A stretch of DNA of 64,000 nucleotides from Archangium sp. GTDB taxonomy: Bacteria > Myxococcota > Myxococcia > Myxococcales > Myxococcaceae. The notes under the pieces are model-generated. The model saw only the letters and a program-made list of their open reading frames with translations. It made no database searches and was not told the DNA's origin. The translations under genes were made by a program, and so were the position numbers. Positions 34,272 through 43,486 of the stretch are shown here, piece by piece (within the stretch, counting starts at the first letter, position 1; every line of letters begins with the position of its first letter). The DNA is taken from positions 1 to 64,000 of the forward strand of contig JAUXRX010000042.1 of NCBI GenBank assembly GCA_030681645.1, written 5' to 3'.

Positions 34272-35564
34272 ATGTCCCGCCTCGTCGGCCTGGCCATCAC
34301 CCTGCTGAGCAGCCTCGCGCTCGCCGCCCCCTACCGCCAGACCAGCGGAGGCGGCTGCTGCACGCTGGTCTTCGTCATCATCTTCGTGGCCATCTACCGC
34401 TCGGGTGGTGTCGACTGGGCGCGCGCGGTCGGGGCGGCGATCTTCCCCGGTGTGTTCGGGTGGTTCATCTGGCGCGACCGCGAGCTCGGCACCGGCTCCC
34501 GCTGGTTCGCGCTGATCACCGCGTCGCTCCACGCCTTCTTCTTCCTGGCGGGGGTGGTGCTCGCCCTGGCGGTGTCGGCGGGCGCGTTCAACGCGCTGGC
34601 CATTCCCGGGGTCAGCGGAGAAGAGAAGCCGCCCCCCGCCATCGACCTGAGCAAGATCCCCGAGGACGAATCGCTCGGGCTCCACCCCCTGTCCACCATC
34701 ACCAGCGATCCGCCGGGCGCGAAGGTCTTCGTCGGCGGCAAGGAACGCGGCAAGACCCCGCTCGAGACGCCGCTGACCGCGGGCGAGAACAACGAGGTGA
34801 AGCTCGAGCTCGCCGGCTTCTTCCCCGCCACCCAGACGCGCATGCCCAACGCGCGCGAGAACCTCACCCTCACCTTCACCCTCAAGGCGGCGTCGCGGCT
34901 CGAGGTGAAGAGCGAGCCGCCGGGCGCCCGGGTGATGGTGGGCATGAAGGAAGTGCTGCCGCGCACCCCGGGCCTCTCCGCGCCCATCGACCCCGGTGAG
35001 ACCGAGATCCTCGTGCTGCTCGACGGCTACCAGCCGCACCGCCAGACGATGGCGCTGCCCGCGGGCGACACCGAGCTCGAGGTCACGCTCTCGCCCGGCG
35101 TGAAGCTCGCCGTCGGCTCGACGCCCGAGCAGGCCGAGATCTACGTCGACGGGCTCTGGGTGGGCCTCACCCCGGCCTCGGTCTTCGTGGAGCCGAAGGG
35201 CAAACACGTGGTCGAGCTGAAGAAGGAACCGTACGCCACCGCGAAGAAGGTCTTCGCCTCGGTGGCCAAGCCCACCGCGTGGAGCCCGAGGCTCGTCGAC
35301 ACCGCGCGGGTGAAGGTGCAGGCGATCGTCAACAAGGCCCGCGCCCGCTACGACAAGGTGAACCAGGCGCTGGAGAAGGTGCAGACGCGGATCTCGCACA
35401 TGTCGGCGCCGCCCCCGGCCCTCGAGCGGCAGCTGGCGAACCTCGAGCGTGAGATGGAGAAGGCGGCCATCGCGCTGGAGAAGGCCGAGGCCGAGCTCAA
35501 GGTCATCGATGAAGAACGTCCGGCGAGCCGCCCGCCGGCGCCGCCCGACACCGGGCCGGACTGA
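34272..35564 (+). CDS. Membrane protein with PEGA domains and a C-terminal coiled coil
   Basis: A 430-residue protein. It opens with a hydrophobic leader and two further membrane segments (about 20-110: CTLVFVIIFVAIYR, FPGVFGWFIW, LAGVVLALAVSAG). From about residue 140 there are three PEGA-type beta domains (ITSDPPGAKVFVGGKERGKTP, VKSEPPGARVMVGMKEVLP, VGSTPEQAEIYVDGLWVG), and it ends in a coiled coil (about 340-415, AIVNKARARYDKVNQALEKV). PEGA domains sit in the cell envelope and link surface structures; the C-terminal coil may be cytoplasmic or periplasmic. Possibly co-transcribed with the response regulator upstream and PilZ gene downstream. Confidence 0.85.
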   Translation: MSRLVGLAITLLSSLALAAPYRQTSGGGCCTLVFVIIFVAIYRSGGVDWARAVGAAIFPGVFGWFIWRDRELGTGSRWFALITASLHAFFFLAGVVLALAVSAGAFNALAIPGVSGEEKPPPAIDLSKIPEDESLGLHPLSTITSDPPGAKVFVGGKERGKTPLETPLTAGENNEVKLELAGFFPATQTRMPNARENLTLTFTLKAASRLEVKSEPPGARVMVGMKEVLPRTPGLSAPIDPGETEILVLLDGYQPHRQTMALPAGDTELEVTLSPGVKLAVGSTPEQAEIYVDGLWVGLTPASVFVEPKGKHVVELKKEPYATAKKVFASVAKPTAWSPRLVDTARVKVQAIVNKARARYDKVNQALEKVQTRISHMSAPPPALERQLANLEREMEKAAIALEKAEAELKVIDEERPASRPPAPPDTGPD

Positions 35565-35620
35565 TCTCCAGCCGCTGATCAAGCACTGACGGGCGGTCCG
35601 CTCTGTGATGAAAGGCCGCC

Positions 35621-36274
35621 ATGGCCACGCTGAAGAAGCCTGTTCCTCCCCCTGTCGTCACCCGGACTTCTTCACCCGCGAGCAAGCCGATGCCCCCGCG
35701 GCCAGCGGGCGCGGCCCCGTCCCCTCGAGGCGCGAGTTCGCCGCTCGACCGGCCGGGCCGCACGCCCCAGCTCGACCCGCACGACGGCCCCGAGCACCGC
35801 CAGTTTCCCCGCGCCAAGATGACCGTGCCCTTCCGCCTGTGGATGGGTGAAGGCGACGACCTGCGCTTCGAGGCCACCCTGCGCTCGGGCAACGTGTCGG
35901 TGAGCGGCGCGTTTCTCGAGTCGACCTTCTTCCTGCCCGTGGGCACCGAGGTGCGCGCCAGCTTCGCCCTCGACCCCGAGGAAGATCCGGTGCTGGCGCG
36001 TGCGCAGATCATCCGCACCGAGTCTCCCGGCCGCGACGGCAAGGGCCGCACCGGCTTTGCGCTGCGCTTCGTCGAGTTCTTCGAGCAGAGCGAGGTCACC
36101 CTGGCCCGGCTCTTCCTCGGCGCCCGGCTCAAGGACTTCGCCCAGGAGTACCTCGCCTCGAAGCGCGCCCGCTCGCTCACCAGCGAGCTCGATCGCTGCG
36201 TCGACGCGCTGGCCGCGTGGGAACTGCAGAAGGTCACCACCACCGCCAGCCCCTGGGGCGAGAGCAGCGACTGA
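35621..36274 (+). CDS. PilZ domain protein (probable c-di-GMP or PilZ-like binder)
   Basis: A 217-residue protein: a Pro/Ser-rich disordered N-terminus (1-55), then a PilZ-type barrel (about 57-150: HRQFPRAKMTVPF, then GNVSVSGAFLES). The hallmark RxxxR (here RQFPR) followed by D/N-x-S-x-x-G (here NVSVSG) is present, the two motifs that bind c-di-GMP, with Asn in the place of Asp. A helical C-terminal tail (about 155-210) follows. In a gliding myxobacterium such proteins often affect motility or polysaccharide export; this is inferred. It follows the PEGA gene by 56 bp. Confidence 0.85.
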   Translation: MATLKKPVPPPVVTRTSSPASKPMPPRPAGAAPSPRGASSPLDRPGRTPQLDPHDGPEHRQFPRAKMTVPFRLWMGEGDDLRFEATLRSGNVSVSGAFLESTFFLPVGTEVRASFALDPEEDPVLARAQIIRTESPGRDGKGRTGFALRFVEFFEQSEVTLARLFLGARLKDFAQEYLASKRARSLTSELDRCVDALAAWELQKVTTTASPWGESSD

Positions 36275-36275
36275 C

Positions 36276-36301
36276 GGGCTGAACGGATTGGGCCGGTTCC
36301 G
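36276..36301. repeat. 26-bp repeat shared with 56769-56794
   Basis: The stretch GGGCTGAACGGATTGGGCC followed by R-GTTCCG occurs here just after the PilZ gene and again in the FabD gene at 56769-56794, differing at one position (G versus A). It is an extension of the dispersed GTTCACCCCGAG family; here the CCCTCGACTTCGC half is missing, so it is a truncated copy. Confidence 0.7.
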
Positions 36302-36481
36302 CCGTCGCCGCGATGCCCTCCTGGCCTCGTCCCGTGATGGAAATCTGCTGCACGGCCCTCACGGGTCTGTGAGGTCCAGACCGAAGCGGCGCGCCAGGTG
36401 TGCGACAGCGCTGGGGTTTGGGTTCGGCATCCCACCTGCACAGGGAGGTCCTCCGAAGGGGCAACTCGAGAGGACTCACAC

Positions 36482-37567
36482 ATGCGGCAGACCCTGATGT
36501 TCGCGGCGATGACGGTGATGACGGCGTGCGGCGCGAGCGGCAACACGCCGTGGGATCAGAACCACGACGGGCTGATCACCGCGTGCGAAGGCCTCAACCC
36601 CCAGGCGTGCGACGCGAACGACCGCTGTGAGCGCACCCCCGTGGTGTGCACCATGGAATGTCGCGACGACGGCCACGGAGGCTGTCTGCCGTGTGCAGGC
36701 GCCGACGTCTGCCGGCCGCTCCCGCCCCCGCCCCTCTTCGACTGCAGCCATCTCCCCTTGAACCTCTGCGCCGCGACGCCGCGCTGTGAAGTGGTGCACG
36801 CGCAGGCCTGCTCGGGTGGCGCCGAGGCTCCCTCGCCTTCCGACCCGTCGGTGCCTCCGCTGCCCCGCTGCGGCGTGCCCGATTGCCAGACCATCGACAC
36901 CTGCGCGAATCGCCAGCCGGCGCAGTGCGAGTCACTCTCGAACGACGTGTGCCTGAGCCAGCCCGGCTGCGCGCTGCAGGCCTTCGGCGCCGTGTGCGAG
37001 ATCGCCTGCGACCCCGACAGCGGCAACTGCCCGCCCTGCGCGATGCCCCAGCTCCACTGCATCACCTTGCCGCCGCCCGACGTCTGCGGCTCGCGCGATC
37101 CGAACGTGTGCTCGATGGACGGCCGCTGCGTGCTCGAGCAGGGCGCGGTGTGTGACGCCGCCTGCGCGCCCGATGGCACCTGCCCGCCCTGCGCCATTGC
37201 CTCGGTGCGCTGCGTGCCTGCGCCTCCGCCCGACGTCTGCGCGGGCCGCGACCTCAACAGCTGCGACTTCGACGGCCGCTGCGCGGTGCAGGCGTGGGCG
37301 TGCCCCGCCATCTGCAAGCCCGACGGCAACGGCGGCTGCGTGCCGTGCGAGGCGCCTCCGGCCGCGTGCGTGCCGGTGGTGTCGTCGTGCGAGACCAACG
37401 CCGACCGCGCCTCGTGCCTCGCGGCGGGTTGCTCGGTCATCGACCTCGGCCTCGCCTGCACCACCGAGTGCCGCGACGACGGCCACGGCGGCTGCCTGCC
37501 CTGCAAGGACTTCGTGTGCACCGACGGCTCGGGTTCGGGTGGTGGGACGCCGCCTCCGCAGCCGTGA
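36482..37567 (+). CDS. Cysteine-rich lipoprotein
   Basis: A 361-residue lipoprotein (MRQTLMFAAMTVMTACG) with more than 40 Cys in regular spacing and five to six related modules of about 50 residues, such as CTMECRDDGHGGCLPC, CAPDGTCPPCAI and CKPDGNGGCVPC. A GAGAGGA Shine-Dalgarno is 7 bp before the ATG. Myxobacterial Cys-rich outer-membrane lipoproteins with this look are common and of unknown function; extracellular disulfide knots or metal binding are possible. Confidence 0.78.
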   Translation: MRQTLMFAAMTVMTACGASGNTPWDQNHDGLITACEGLNPQACDANDRCERTPVVCTMECRDDGHGGCLPCAGADVCRPLPPPPLFDCSHLPLNLCAATPRCEVVHAQACSGGAEAPSPSDPSVPPLPRCGVPDCQTIDTCANRQPAQCESLSNDVCLSQPGCALQAFGAVCEIACDPDSGNCPPCAMPQLHCITLPPPDVCGSRDPNVCSMDGRCVLEQGAVCDAACAPDGTCPPCAIASVRCVPAPPPDVCAGRDLNSCDFDGRCAVQAWACPAICKPDGNGGCVPCEAPPAACVPVVSSCETNADRASCLAAGCSVIDLGLACTTECRDDGHGGCLPCKDFVCTDGSGSGGGTPPPQP

Positions 37568-37595
37568 ACCGCTGACGAGTGAGTAGAGTGAGGGT

Positions 37596-38093
37596 ATGGC
37601 CGACCCGAACGAGCGCCCCTTCAGCAGCGCGTGGACCATCTTGAGCCTGGTGCTCTTCCTCGCGGTGGAGCTCGTCATCGGGAACTGGCTGGGGCCGCTC
37701 ATCGCCGGCGCGTACGTGTCGCCGATGTTCCACTACCAGGTGCAGATGCTGCTGCACCTGGGCGCGCTCTACCTCGGTGGGCTCGGGGTGGGCGTGCTCA
37801 GCCCGGGGCGCCGCCTGCTCGAGCCCGCGGTCGGCGCGTTCCTCTCGGTGCTGGTGGTGTTCCTGATGTCGTTCTTCATGCCTACCTGGTTCTTCACCTT
37901 CGATCTCACCAAGGTGCTCGTGGGCGGCGGCATCGGCTTCTTCGTGGCGCTGCTCGGCGCGTGGCACGGCGAGAAGCTGATGGGCAACCTGGGCGACAAC
38001 CCGAAGCAGACCACGCGCGGCAAGCTGCGCGCGGCGATGTGGGAAGAGGATCTCTCGAGCCTGCCGCGCATCGATCGCGACCGCATCGACTAG
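37596..38093 (+). CDS. Four-helix membrane protein of unknown function
   Basis: A 165-residue membrane protein with about four hydrophobic segments (ILSLVLFLAVELVIGNWLG, LLHLGALYLGGLGVGVLS, AFLSVLVVFLMSFFM, VLVGGGIGFFVALLGAW) and a charged, cytoplasmic C-terminal tail (RGKLRAAMWEEDLSS). A Gly-rich fourth helix with an AWHGEK motif is notable. No family recognised; it could be a small channel or an accessory subunit. Confidence 0.65.
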   Translation: MADPNERPFSSAWTILSLVLFLAVELVIGNWLGPLIAGAYVSPMFHYQVQMLLHLGALYLGGLGVGVLSPGRRLLEPAVGAFLSVLVVFLMSFFMPTWFFTFDLTKVLVGGGIGFFVALLGAWHGEKLMGNLGDNPKQTTRGKLRAAMWEEDLSSLPRIDRDRID

Positions 38094-38152
38094 CGCCTCG
38101 CCACAGTGAAGATGATCGGTTGCGTCGATCGGTCGGAATCCTCCCCGCGGGC

Positions 38153-39088
38153 TCAGTGCCAGCCCGAGGTGAAGATGACGACGAGCGCGAGGCCCCCCGT
38201 GAGGACCGCGCCGCCGATCGCCCCGAGCAGCAGCGGGAGCGGCCGCGCCTTTGCGTAGAACGCCACCACCATGGTCAGGGCCAGCACGCCCAGGGGGAAG
38301 GCCACGGACCGCCACGGTGTCTGGTCGCGCAGGTCGCGCCGCCCGCCACAGGCCACCACCGAGCCGTCGGCCAGCCAGGCCGCCCGCTGTCCCGCGCGCG
38401 CCGTGTGCTCGGTGGGCAGCGGTTCCCAGCGGCCGTCTTCGAGGGCGAGCATCGCGCCCGCGTTGGAAATGAACAGCGCCCGTCCCTGCGGGCCCGCGAC
38501 CAGCGCACCCGAAGCCAGCGGCACGTCGAGCGTGCCGAGATCGTCCCAGGTGGCCGCGCCCGCGGGCAGGCGCCAGCCCCGGTACTTCTGCGCGGCGTCG
38601 TCGAGGATGAGCACGAGCGTCGAGCGATCGTCGAGCCGCGTCACCGCCTCGAGGGTGTCCGGCGGCACGGGGCAGGTGGGGAAGGGGGGGAGCGCCTCGC
38701 GCTCCGGTTCGGTGGTGAGGTGGCAGTCTCCCTCGGCGAGGGTGAGCGCCTTGCCCTCGTCGAGCATGAACCAGCGCGCCTTCGAGCCGGCGACCGGCTC
38801 CGCGGTGCGGGTGCGCGTGGTGGACTTCCAACCCGTGGTGGGGCTCCACTCCATCGGCTTCGCGTCGGTCGCCATCACCACGCCCTCACCGAAGGACCAC
38901 AGCGCGGTGCAGTCGCCGCCCGGTCCACCGGCCACCCTTCGCCAGGTGGTCGAGCCGTGCTCGAGGCGCAACAACCCCTCGTCGTCGCGCGTGCTGCGCA
39001 TCACCGGGAGGACGAGCATGTACAGCGAGACGGCCATCAGCAGGGCTCCCGCGATGACGCCGCCGATGAGGCTCAGAGCGAAGCGCAT
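38153..39088 (-). CDS. Membrane-anchored beta-propeller-like protein
   Basis: A 311-residue protein with a membrane helix at the N-terminus (MRFALSLIGGVIAGALLMAV) and two more at the C-terminus (VAFPLGVLALTMVVAF and LLLGAIGGAVLTGGLALVV) flanking a periplasmic beta-rich domain of kelch/propeller-like appearance (about 40-240; TTGWKSTTRTRT, WRLPAGAATWDDLG, EDGRWEPLPTEHT). No catalytic motif. An upstream ATG at 39109 is possible; the 39088 start puts a hydrophobic helix first. Confidence 0.65.
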   Translation of the reverse strand: MRFALSLIGGVIAGALLMAVSLYMLVLPVMRSTRDDEGLLRLEHGSTTWRRVAGGPGGDCTALWSFGEGVVMATDAKPMEWSPTTGWKSTTRTRTAEPVAGSKARWFMLDEGKALTLAEGDCHLTTEPEREALPPFPTCPVPPDTLEAVTRLDDRSTLVLILDDAAQKYRGWRLPAGAATWDDLGTLDVPLASGALVAGPQGRALFISNAGAMLALEDGRWEPLPTEHTARAGQRAAWLADGSVVACGGRRDLRDQTPWRSVAFPLGVLALTMVVAFYAKARPLPLLLGAIGGAVLTGGLALVVIFTSGWH

Positions 39089-39167
39089 GGGGGCAGTCTG
39101 CTCCTGCATCGGTGCGCGCGGATCAACCGTTTCATCCGCTACTCTCTGGTCGAGGAGGGCTCGCACC

Positions 39168-39536
39168 ATGGCTGCTGTGAAGGGCAACGAGGTGCTGGCG
39201 TATCTGGCGAAGGTCCCACCCGGGGTGCGCGGCGCGTTGCAGAAGCTGCGCAAGGTGATCCGCTCGGCTGCTCCTGAGGCGACCGAGGTGATCAGCTACC
39301 AGGTGCCCACGTTCAGACACCACGGCGGCCTGGTCGCGTACGGCGCGCGCGGCGGCCACTGCAGCTTCTTCCTCATGAGCCCGAAGATCGCCGACGCGTA
39401 CGCCGAGGAGCTCGGTGAGTGGTTGTCCGGCCGCGCCACGCTGCGCTTTTCGCCCGGGCGCCCGCTGCCCGTCGCGTTGGTGAAGAAGCTGGTGAAGGCG
39501 CGCGTGAAGGAGAACGAGGCGCTGCGGAAGAGGTAG
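39168..39536 (+). CDS. DUF1801 family protein
   Basis: A 122-residue soluble protein of the DUF1801/YdhG-type family, proposed for some members to bind iron or act on small ligands. Recognisable features: basic N-terminal helix with VLAYLAKVPPGVRGALQKLR, then EATEVISYQVPTFR and SFFLMSPKIADAY. The ATG at 39168 is the only sensible start. It runs end to end with a minus-strand gene (stop 39536, next stop 39537), a tight convergent pair. Confidence 0.8.
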   Translation: MAAVKGNEVLAYLAKVPPGVRGALQKLRKVIRSAAPEATEVISYQVPTFRHHGGLVAYGARGGHCSFFLMSPKIADAYAEELGEWLSGRATLRFSPGRPLPVALVKKLVKARVKENEALRKR

Positions 39537-40295
39537 TCAGCCCACCGGGACGGGGCGCGGGAGCAGGTCGCCCGGAGTGCGCGGGGTCGCCGGGTCGAGC
39601 ACCACCGGCCCCTGCACTGCGCGAGCGGTCTCGGCGTCGTCGCACCAGCTGACCGGTCGCTCACAGGTGCCGCAGTTGCGAACCCACGGCTCCTCAGTCA
39701 GCGAGAGCCCTTCCCAGCGCGCTGCGCAGCCCTTGTGTCCGCAGCGCTCTACCGGGCCTCGCGCGACCAGCGCCCTGAGGCTCGGGCCCAACTGCGGCGC
39801 CAGCGAGCTCAGCTGCGCGGCGCGGTTCACGTCGCCCGGCGCGAGCACCAGCCGGGCCCACTGCGCGAGCGCGCTGGCCCCGGACGTCTCGAGCCAGTCG
39901 GCGTACACGTGCAACGCGGCGTCGCTCTGCCGCGCGGCCTCGACCATGCCCCACTCGGGCGCGCTCAGCCGCTTGAGCGGCGAGACGCTGACGGTGAAGT
40001 CGCGCCAGCGCAGGACGTCGCCGGCGCTGAGCGTGCCGCGGTCCCGCAGCACTCCGTTGAGCCTCGGCGTCTCGGGCTTCGGCGGGTTCGGGCGCCGCTC
40101 GGTGGTCACGTGAAACGCCGGAGGGTCGTTCGGACGCCACCACTGAATGAACAACATCTCGGGGTGAGCACCGCGGCCGAAGTGGGCGTTTCGGGCCACC
40201 ACCCCGTTCTGCCGGAAGGACAGCGAGCGCGGCGAGACGAACTCGATGCGTTGCGTTCTGCCCCCGTGGACCACGTCGAGCGCGAGCCTGGCCAT
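39537..40295 (-). CDS. Protein with TIGR02996-like segment and C-terminal zinc-binding Cys cluster
   Basis: A 252-residue protein. The first part (about 1-105) is beta-rich with a VRPNP-like and HFGRGAHPEML character that resembles FHA-type or related phosphopeptide folds. Residues about 125-145 match the short TIGR02996 motif (ALHVYADWLETSGASALAQ), found in planctomycetes and myxobacteria. The C-terminal part contains Cys pairs CGHKGC and CGTCERPVSWC, likely a zinc ribbon. The ATG at 40295 is preferred; a start 12 codons upstream is possible. No known function. Confidence 0.6.
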   Translation of the reverse strand: MARLALDVVHGGRTQRIEFVSPRSLSFRQNGVVARNAHFGRGAHPEMLFIQWWRPNDPPAFHVTTERRPNPPKPETPRLNGVLRDRGTLSAGDVLRWRDFTVSVSPLKRLSAPEWGMVEAARQSDAALHVYADWLETSGASALAQWARLVLAPGDVNRAAQLSSLAPQLGPSLRALVARGPVERCGHKGCAARWEGLSLTEEPWVRNCGTCERPVSWCDDAETARAVQGPVVLDPATPRTPGDLLPRPVPVG

Positions 40296-40368
40296 GGCCA
40301 GACGATAGCGCTGGCAGCCCACCCATCTCACTGCCTGCCTTCACGGACTTCGAGCCACAGACACGACG

Positions 40369-41124
40369 ATGCCCAGGAGTGCGTTGCTCGGCCTGTTGTT
40401 GCTCTCCGTGTCGGCCTTCGCCGCGGGGAAGAAGGCCAAAGCGCCCCCCGTGAGCGCACCCGCACCCGCACCCGCACCGGCCGTGGCCGCGCCGCCACCG
40501 GCGCCTGTGCCCACGCCAGCAACTCCTCCCGTCGTCACGCCGGTCGTCGTGGACCCCGAAGACCCGGTACCTCTCCCGGTGCTCGCGCCGCGCTCGGGGT
40601 TGCTGCTCGGCGCAGCCGGCGGAGTGGTGGTGCCCTTCTCGGTGTTGGGTGCCGGTGGACGCGGGGAGGTGCGGGTGAGCTGGGTGATGGCGAAGGCGCC
40701 GCTCGCGTTCTCGCTCTCCTTCGGCTTCGAGCAGCACACCGCGACGACCGCCGCCTTCCTTCCGCCGCCGGCCGGCGGCTTCGAGCGGGCAGGCATCGAC
40801 AACCAGACGCTCTACCCGGCGCAGTTCCTGGCGCACGTGCTGCTGTGGCGTGACGAACGCAACCGGCTGCAGCTCGGCGCGGGCTACGCGCTGCTGGTCA
40901 CCTGGAGCGAGACCCAGGCGCTGGGCAAGCAGCGCGAAGAATCAGGCGTGGGGCACGAGGTGGCGGGCGAGCTCGCGTACGCCCGGCGCTTCGGCCCGGT
41001 CGAGCTCGAGGTGCGGGCGCGCTACTCCGTGCGTCGCACCGCCGTCGGCGTCGCCACCGCGGCCATGGAGCTCCCCTGGTACCAGACCGCCGGCGTGCTG
41101 CTCGGCCTCGGGCTGTGGCCGTGA
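40369..41124 (+). CDS. Probable outer-membrane beta-barrel protein
   Basis: A 251-residue protein with a signal peptide (MPRSALLGLLLLSVSAFAAG), a Pro/Ala-rich linker (about 25-70), then about 180 residues of alternating strand-like sequence with aromatic pairs (LLLGAAGGVVVPFSVLG, GEVRVSWVMAKAPLAFSLSF, LELEVRARYSVR) ending in LGLWP. The pattern suggests a small 8-stranded barrel. No motif beyond that. It is followed 28 bp later by a lipoprotein gene on the same strand. Confidence 0.65.
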   Translation: MPRSALLGLLLLSVSAFAAGKKAKAPPVSAPAPAPAPAVAAPPPAPVPTPATPPVVTPVVVDPEDPVPLPVLAPRSGLLLGAAGGVVVPFSVLGAGGRGEVRVSWVMAKAPLAFSLSFGFEQHTATTAAFLPPPAGGFERAGIDNQTLYPAQFLAHVLLWRDERNRLQLGAGYALLVTWSETQALGKQREESGVGHEVAGELAYARRFGPVELEVRARYSVRRTAVGVATAAMELPWYQTAGVLLGLGLWP

Positions 41125-41152
41125 CCTCGTTCGAACTTCTCCGAAAGGCCCC

Positions 41153-43351
41153 ATGAAGACCTCCCTCACGTCGTCGTTGCTGCTGCTCGTCGTGCTCGCC
41201 GGCTGCGCCCAGAAGGACACCACCGCCCCGCCCGCACCGCGCGTGCACCCGGTGCAGAGCCCGACCAGCCGCACGAAGGTGGTGCTCACCGGAGCCGCCG
41301 AGTTCGGCGCCACCGTCACCATCTCCGGCGGCAAGGAGCCCGTCACCGTCGGCGCAGACGCCTTCACCGCCGAGTGGCTCGCCGAGGTGAACCTCGAGAC
41401 CACCATCCCCAGCGGCGCGGTCTCGGTCACCAACACGCTGCGGGTCACCGCCACCGACGCCGCGGGCAACGTGAGCGAGGCGACCACGGTCGAGGTGAAG
41501 TTCGGGCCGGAGCCCGGCGTTCCCGCGATGCTCAGCTTCATGCTCACCGGCGCGGCCGCGGGCGGCACCATCACCGCTGGCACCGACGTCACCTACAGCT
41601 ACACCGTCACCGACGCGTACGGCGGCCCGGTGGACAACCCGCTCCAGGTCATCCCGTCTGATCCGAACACGACGGTCTTCGACGACGGCATCTCGGGCAC
41701 CGGCCTCATCCTCGGGTTCCAGCGCGCGGGCCGCTTCACCATCACCGCGCGCGCGTCGGGCGCGGCGGGCGTCTCGCAGCAGGTGCCGCTCACCGTGAAC
41801 GTGGCCGCGGGGCAACGCTTCGTCGACCTGGGCCTCACGCTCACGCGCATGGCGACGGGCGACACCACGTCTGCGCTCACGGTGGTGAAGGACGTGTTCG
41901 GCAACGTGATCATCGACGACGCGAACGGGCTGTCGGCCGGGCTGACGCTCTCCTGCACGCCGCAGAACATGGGCACGCCCGCGACGGCCTGCACGAAGAT
42001 GGGCAACAACTTCACCATCACGCGCGCGGGCGTCTACCGCATCACCGCCACGTACGACGATGGCACCAACCCCGCCGCGTCGAACGCGCAGTACGTCTTC
42101 GCCGAAGACGCGCCCGACGTGGAGCCGCCGGTGGCCACCATCACCAGCATCGTGTACCCGACCGGCGCCTCGCAGATTCCGCGGAACACCAACGCGCGCA
42201 TCGAGGTGGCGATCGACTTCGCCGACAACAAGGCGCTGGCGACCGCGACCCTCTACGCCATCTTCGGCAACAACCCGGCGTGCATCTCGAACTCGGGCCT
42301 GCTGCTGCTCACCGGCCGCGCCACCGTCACCACCAACGCGTCGGTGCGGGTGCCGAACTGCGCCTTCCCTTTCGACAGCATCGGGCTCTTCGCGAGCGTC
42401 ACCGATGAAGCGGCGAACCAGGGCTTCTCGTCGGTGAACACCATGCTCACCATCTCGGGCGCGGGCCTGGGCAACGTGGCGGGGCAGGGCGGCTACACGC
42501 TGGGCGTGGTGGCGGTGGGTGGCGGCACGCTGCAGCAGGGCAACGACGTGGCGTGGGACGGCGCGGCGCAGATCGCCTACGTGCCCTCGGCCAACAACCA
42601 GCGCCTCGGGGCGATGCTGCCGGACCGCACGCAGCAGACGGTGCGCGACATCACCGGGCAGCAGTACCAGGCGAACAACGGGCCCAACGGCATCGCGGTG
42701 ACCCCGGCGGGCGAGCTCTTCACCGGGCGCTTCAACAACGGCAACATCGTCTACATCCCGCCCACGCTGCCGGTGAACCCGCCCTCGCTGGTGAGCGGCC
42801 TCATCGGCCCGGCGCGCCTGATCTACGACGCGCGGCCCACCACGCCGGTGCTCTGCGCCACGCGCACGAACGGGCTCAACGCGATGAACTGCTACGTGTT
42901 CAACGCGGCCACGCCCTCGCTCACCGCGAACTTCCCCACGCACCTGGTGCCCTCGCCCATGCCCACCGGCAACAACCAGGACCTGGCAGGCGCGGCCCTC
43001 GGCGCGCAGAACGCGGGCAGCTTCACCCTGTGGCTGCTCTACGGCGGCTGCGCGCTCTACAGCACCAGCACCAGCTTCAACGGCACCAACCCGGCGAACC
43101 CGGCGTTGTTGACGGTGACTCCGGCGCTTCCCACCACCTGCGTCGACGTGGCGGCGCTGCCTTCGGGTGACGTGGCGGTGTTGACCAGCACCTCGGTGGT
43201 GCGGGTGACGGCGGCGGGCGCATCGAGCCCCATGGTGACCGGGCTCAACCAGCCTGCGGGCCTCGACTTCGCGGGCGGCCAGCTCTTCGTGCTCGACACG
43301 GGGAGCCAGTCCATCCTCCGGGTCAGCGCGCCCGCGACGGCGCCGTTCTGA
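41153..43351 (+). CDS. Lipoprotein with bacterial Ig-like domains and propeller-like C-terminus
   Basis: A 732-residue lipoprotein (MKTSLTSSLLLLVVLAGC). Order: a Pro/Thr-rich start; Ig-like beta domains (about 35-120, VLTGAAEFGATVTISGG; about 130-225; and further to about 440, TSIVYPTGASQIPRNTNARI), typical of extracytoplasmic Big-like modules; and a C-terminal region of blade-like repeats (about 475-725, VAWDGAAQIAYVP, GIAVTPAGELFTGR, ALPSGDVAVLTST). It might be an adhesin or a sensor-like scaffold. Function unknown. Confidence 0.75.
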   Translation: MKTSLTSSLLLLVVLAGCAQKDTTAPPAPRVHPVQSPTSRTKVVLTGAAEFGATVTISGGKEPVTVGADAFTAEWLAEVNLETTIPSGAVSVTNTLRVTATDAAGNVSEATTVEVKFGPEPGVPAMLSFMLTGAAAGGTITAGTDVTYSYTVTDAYGGPVDNPLQVIPSDPNTTVFDDGISGTGLILGFQRAGRFTITARASGAAGVSQQVPLTVNVAAGQRFVDLGLTLTRMATGDTTSALTVVKDVFGNVIIDDANGLSAGLTLSCTPQNMGTPATACTKMGNNFTITRAGVYRITATYDDGTNPAASNAQYVFAEDAPDVEPPVATITSIVYPTGASQIPRNTNARIEVAIDFADNKALATATLYAIFGNNPACISNSGLLLLTGRATVTTNASVRVPNCAFPFDSIGLFASVTDEAANQGFSSVNTMLTISGAGLGNVAGQGGYTLGVVAVGGGTLQQGNDVAWDGAAQIAYVPSANNQRLGAMLPDRTQQTVRDITGQQYQANNGPNGIAVTPAGELFTGRFNNGNIVYIPPTLPVNPPSLVSGLIGPARLIYDARPTTPVLCATRTNGLNAMNCYVFNAATPSLTANFPTHLVPSPMPTGNNQDLAGAALGAQNAGSFTLWLLYGGCALYSTSTSFNGTNPANPALLTVTPALPTTCVDVAALPSGDVAVLTSTSVVRVTAAGASSPMVTGLNQPAGLDFAGGQLFVLDTGSQSILRVSAPATAPF

Positions 43352-43486
43352 CGCAGCCCCGGGGCTGAGCTGTTCAGCGCATCTGGCACCTGGCCGTGCG
43401 GGCCGTGGTGCCCGTTTCCACCCCGCCTTCCTTGTACCTGGCGACCGATCCGTCAGGCCCGCGCGCTCAGGCGCTACAGTCGAGCC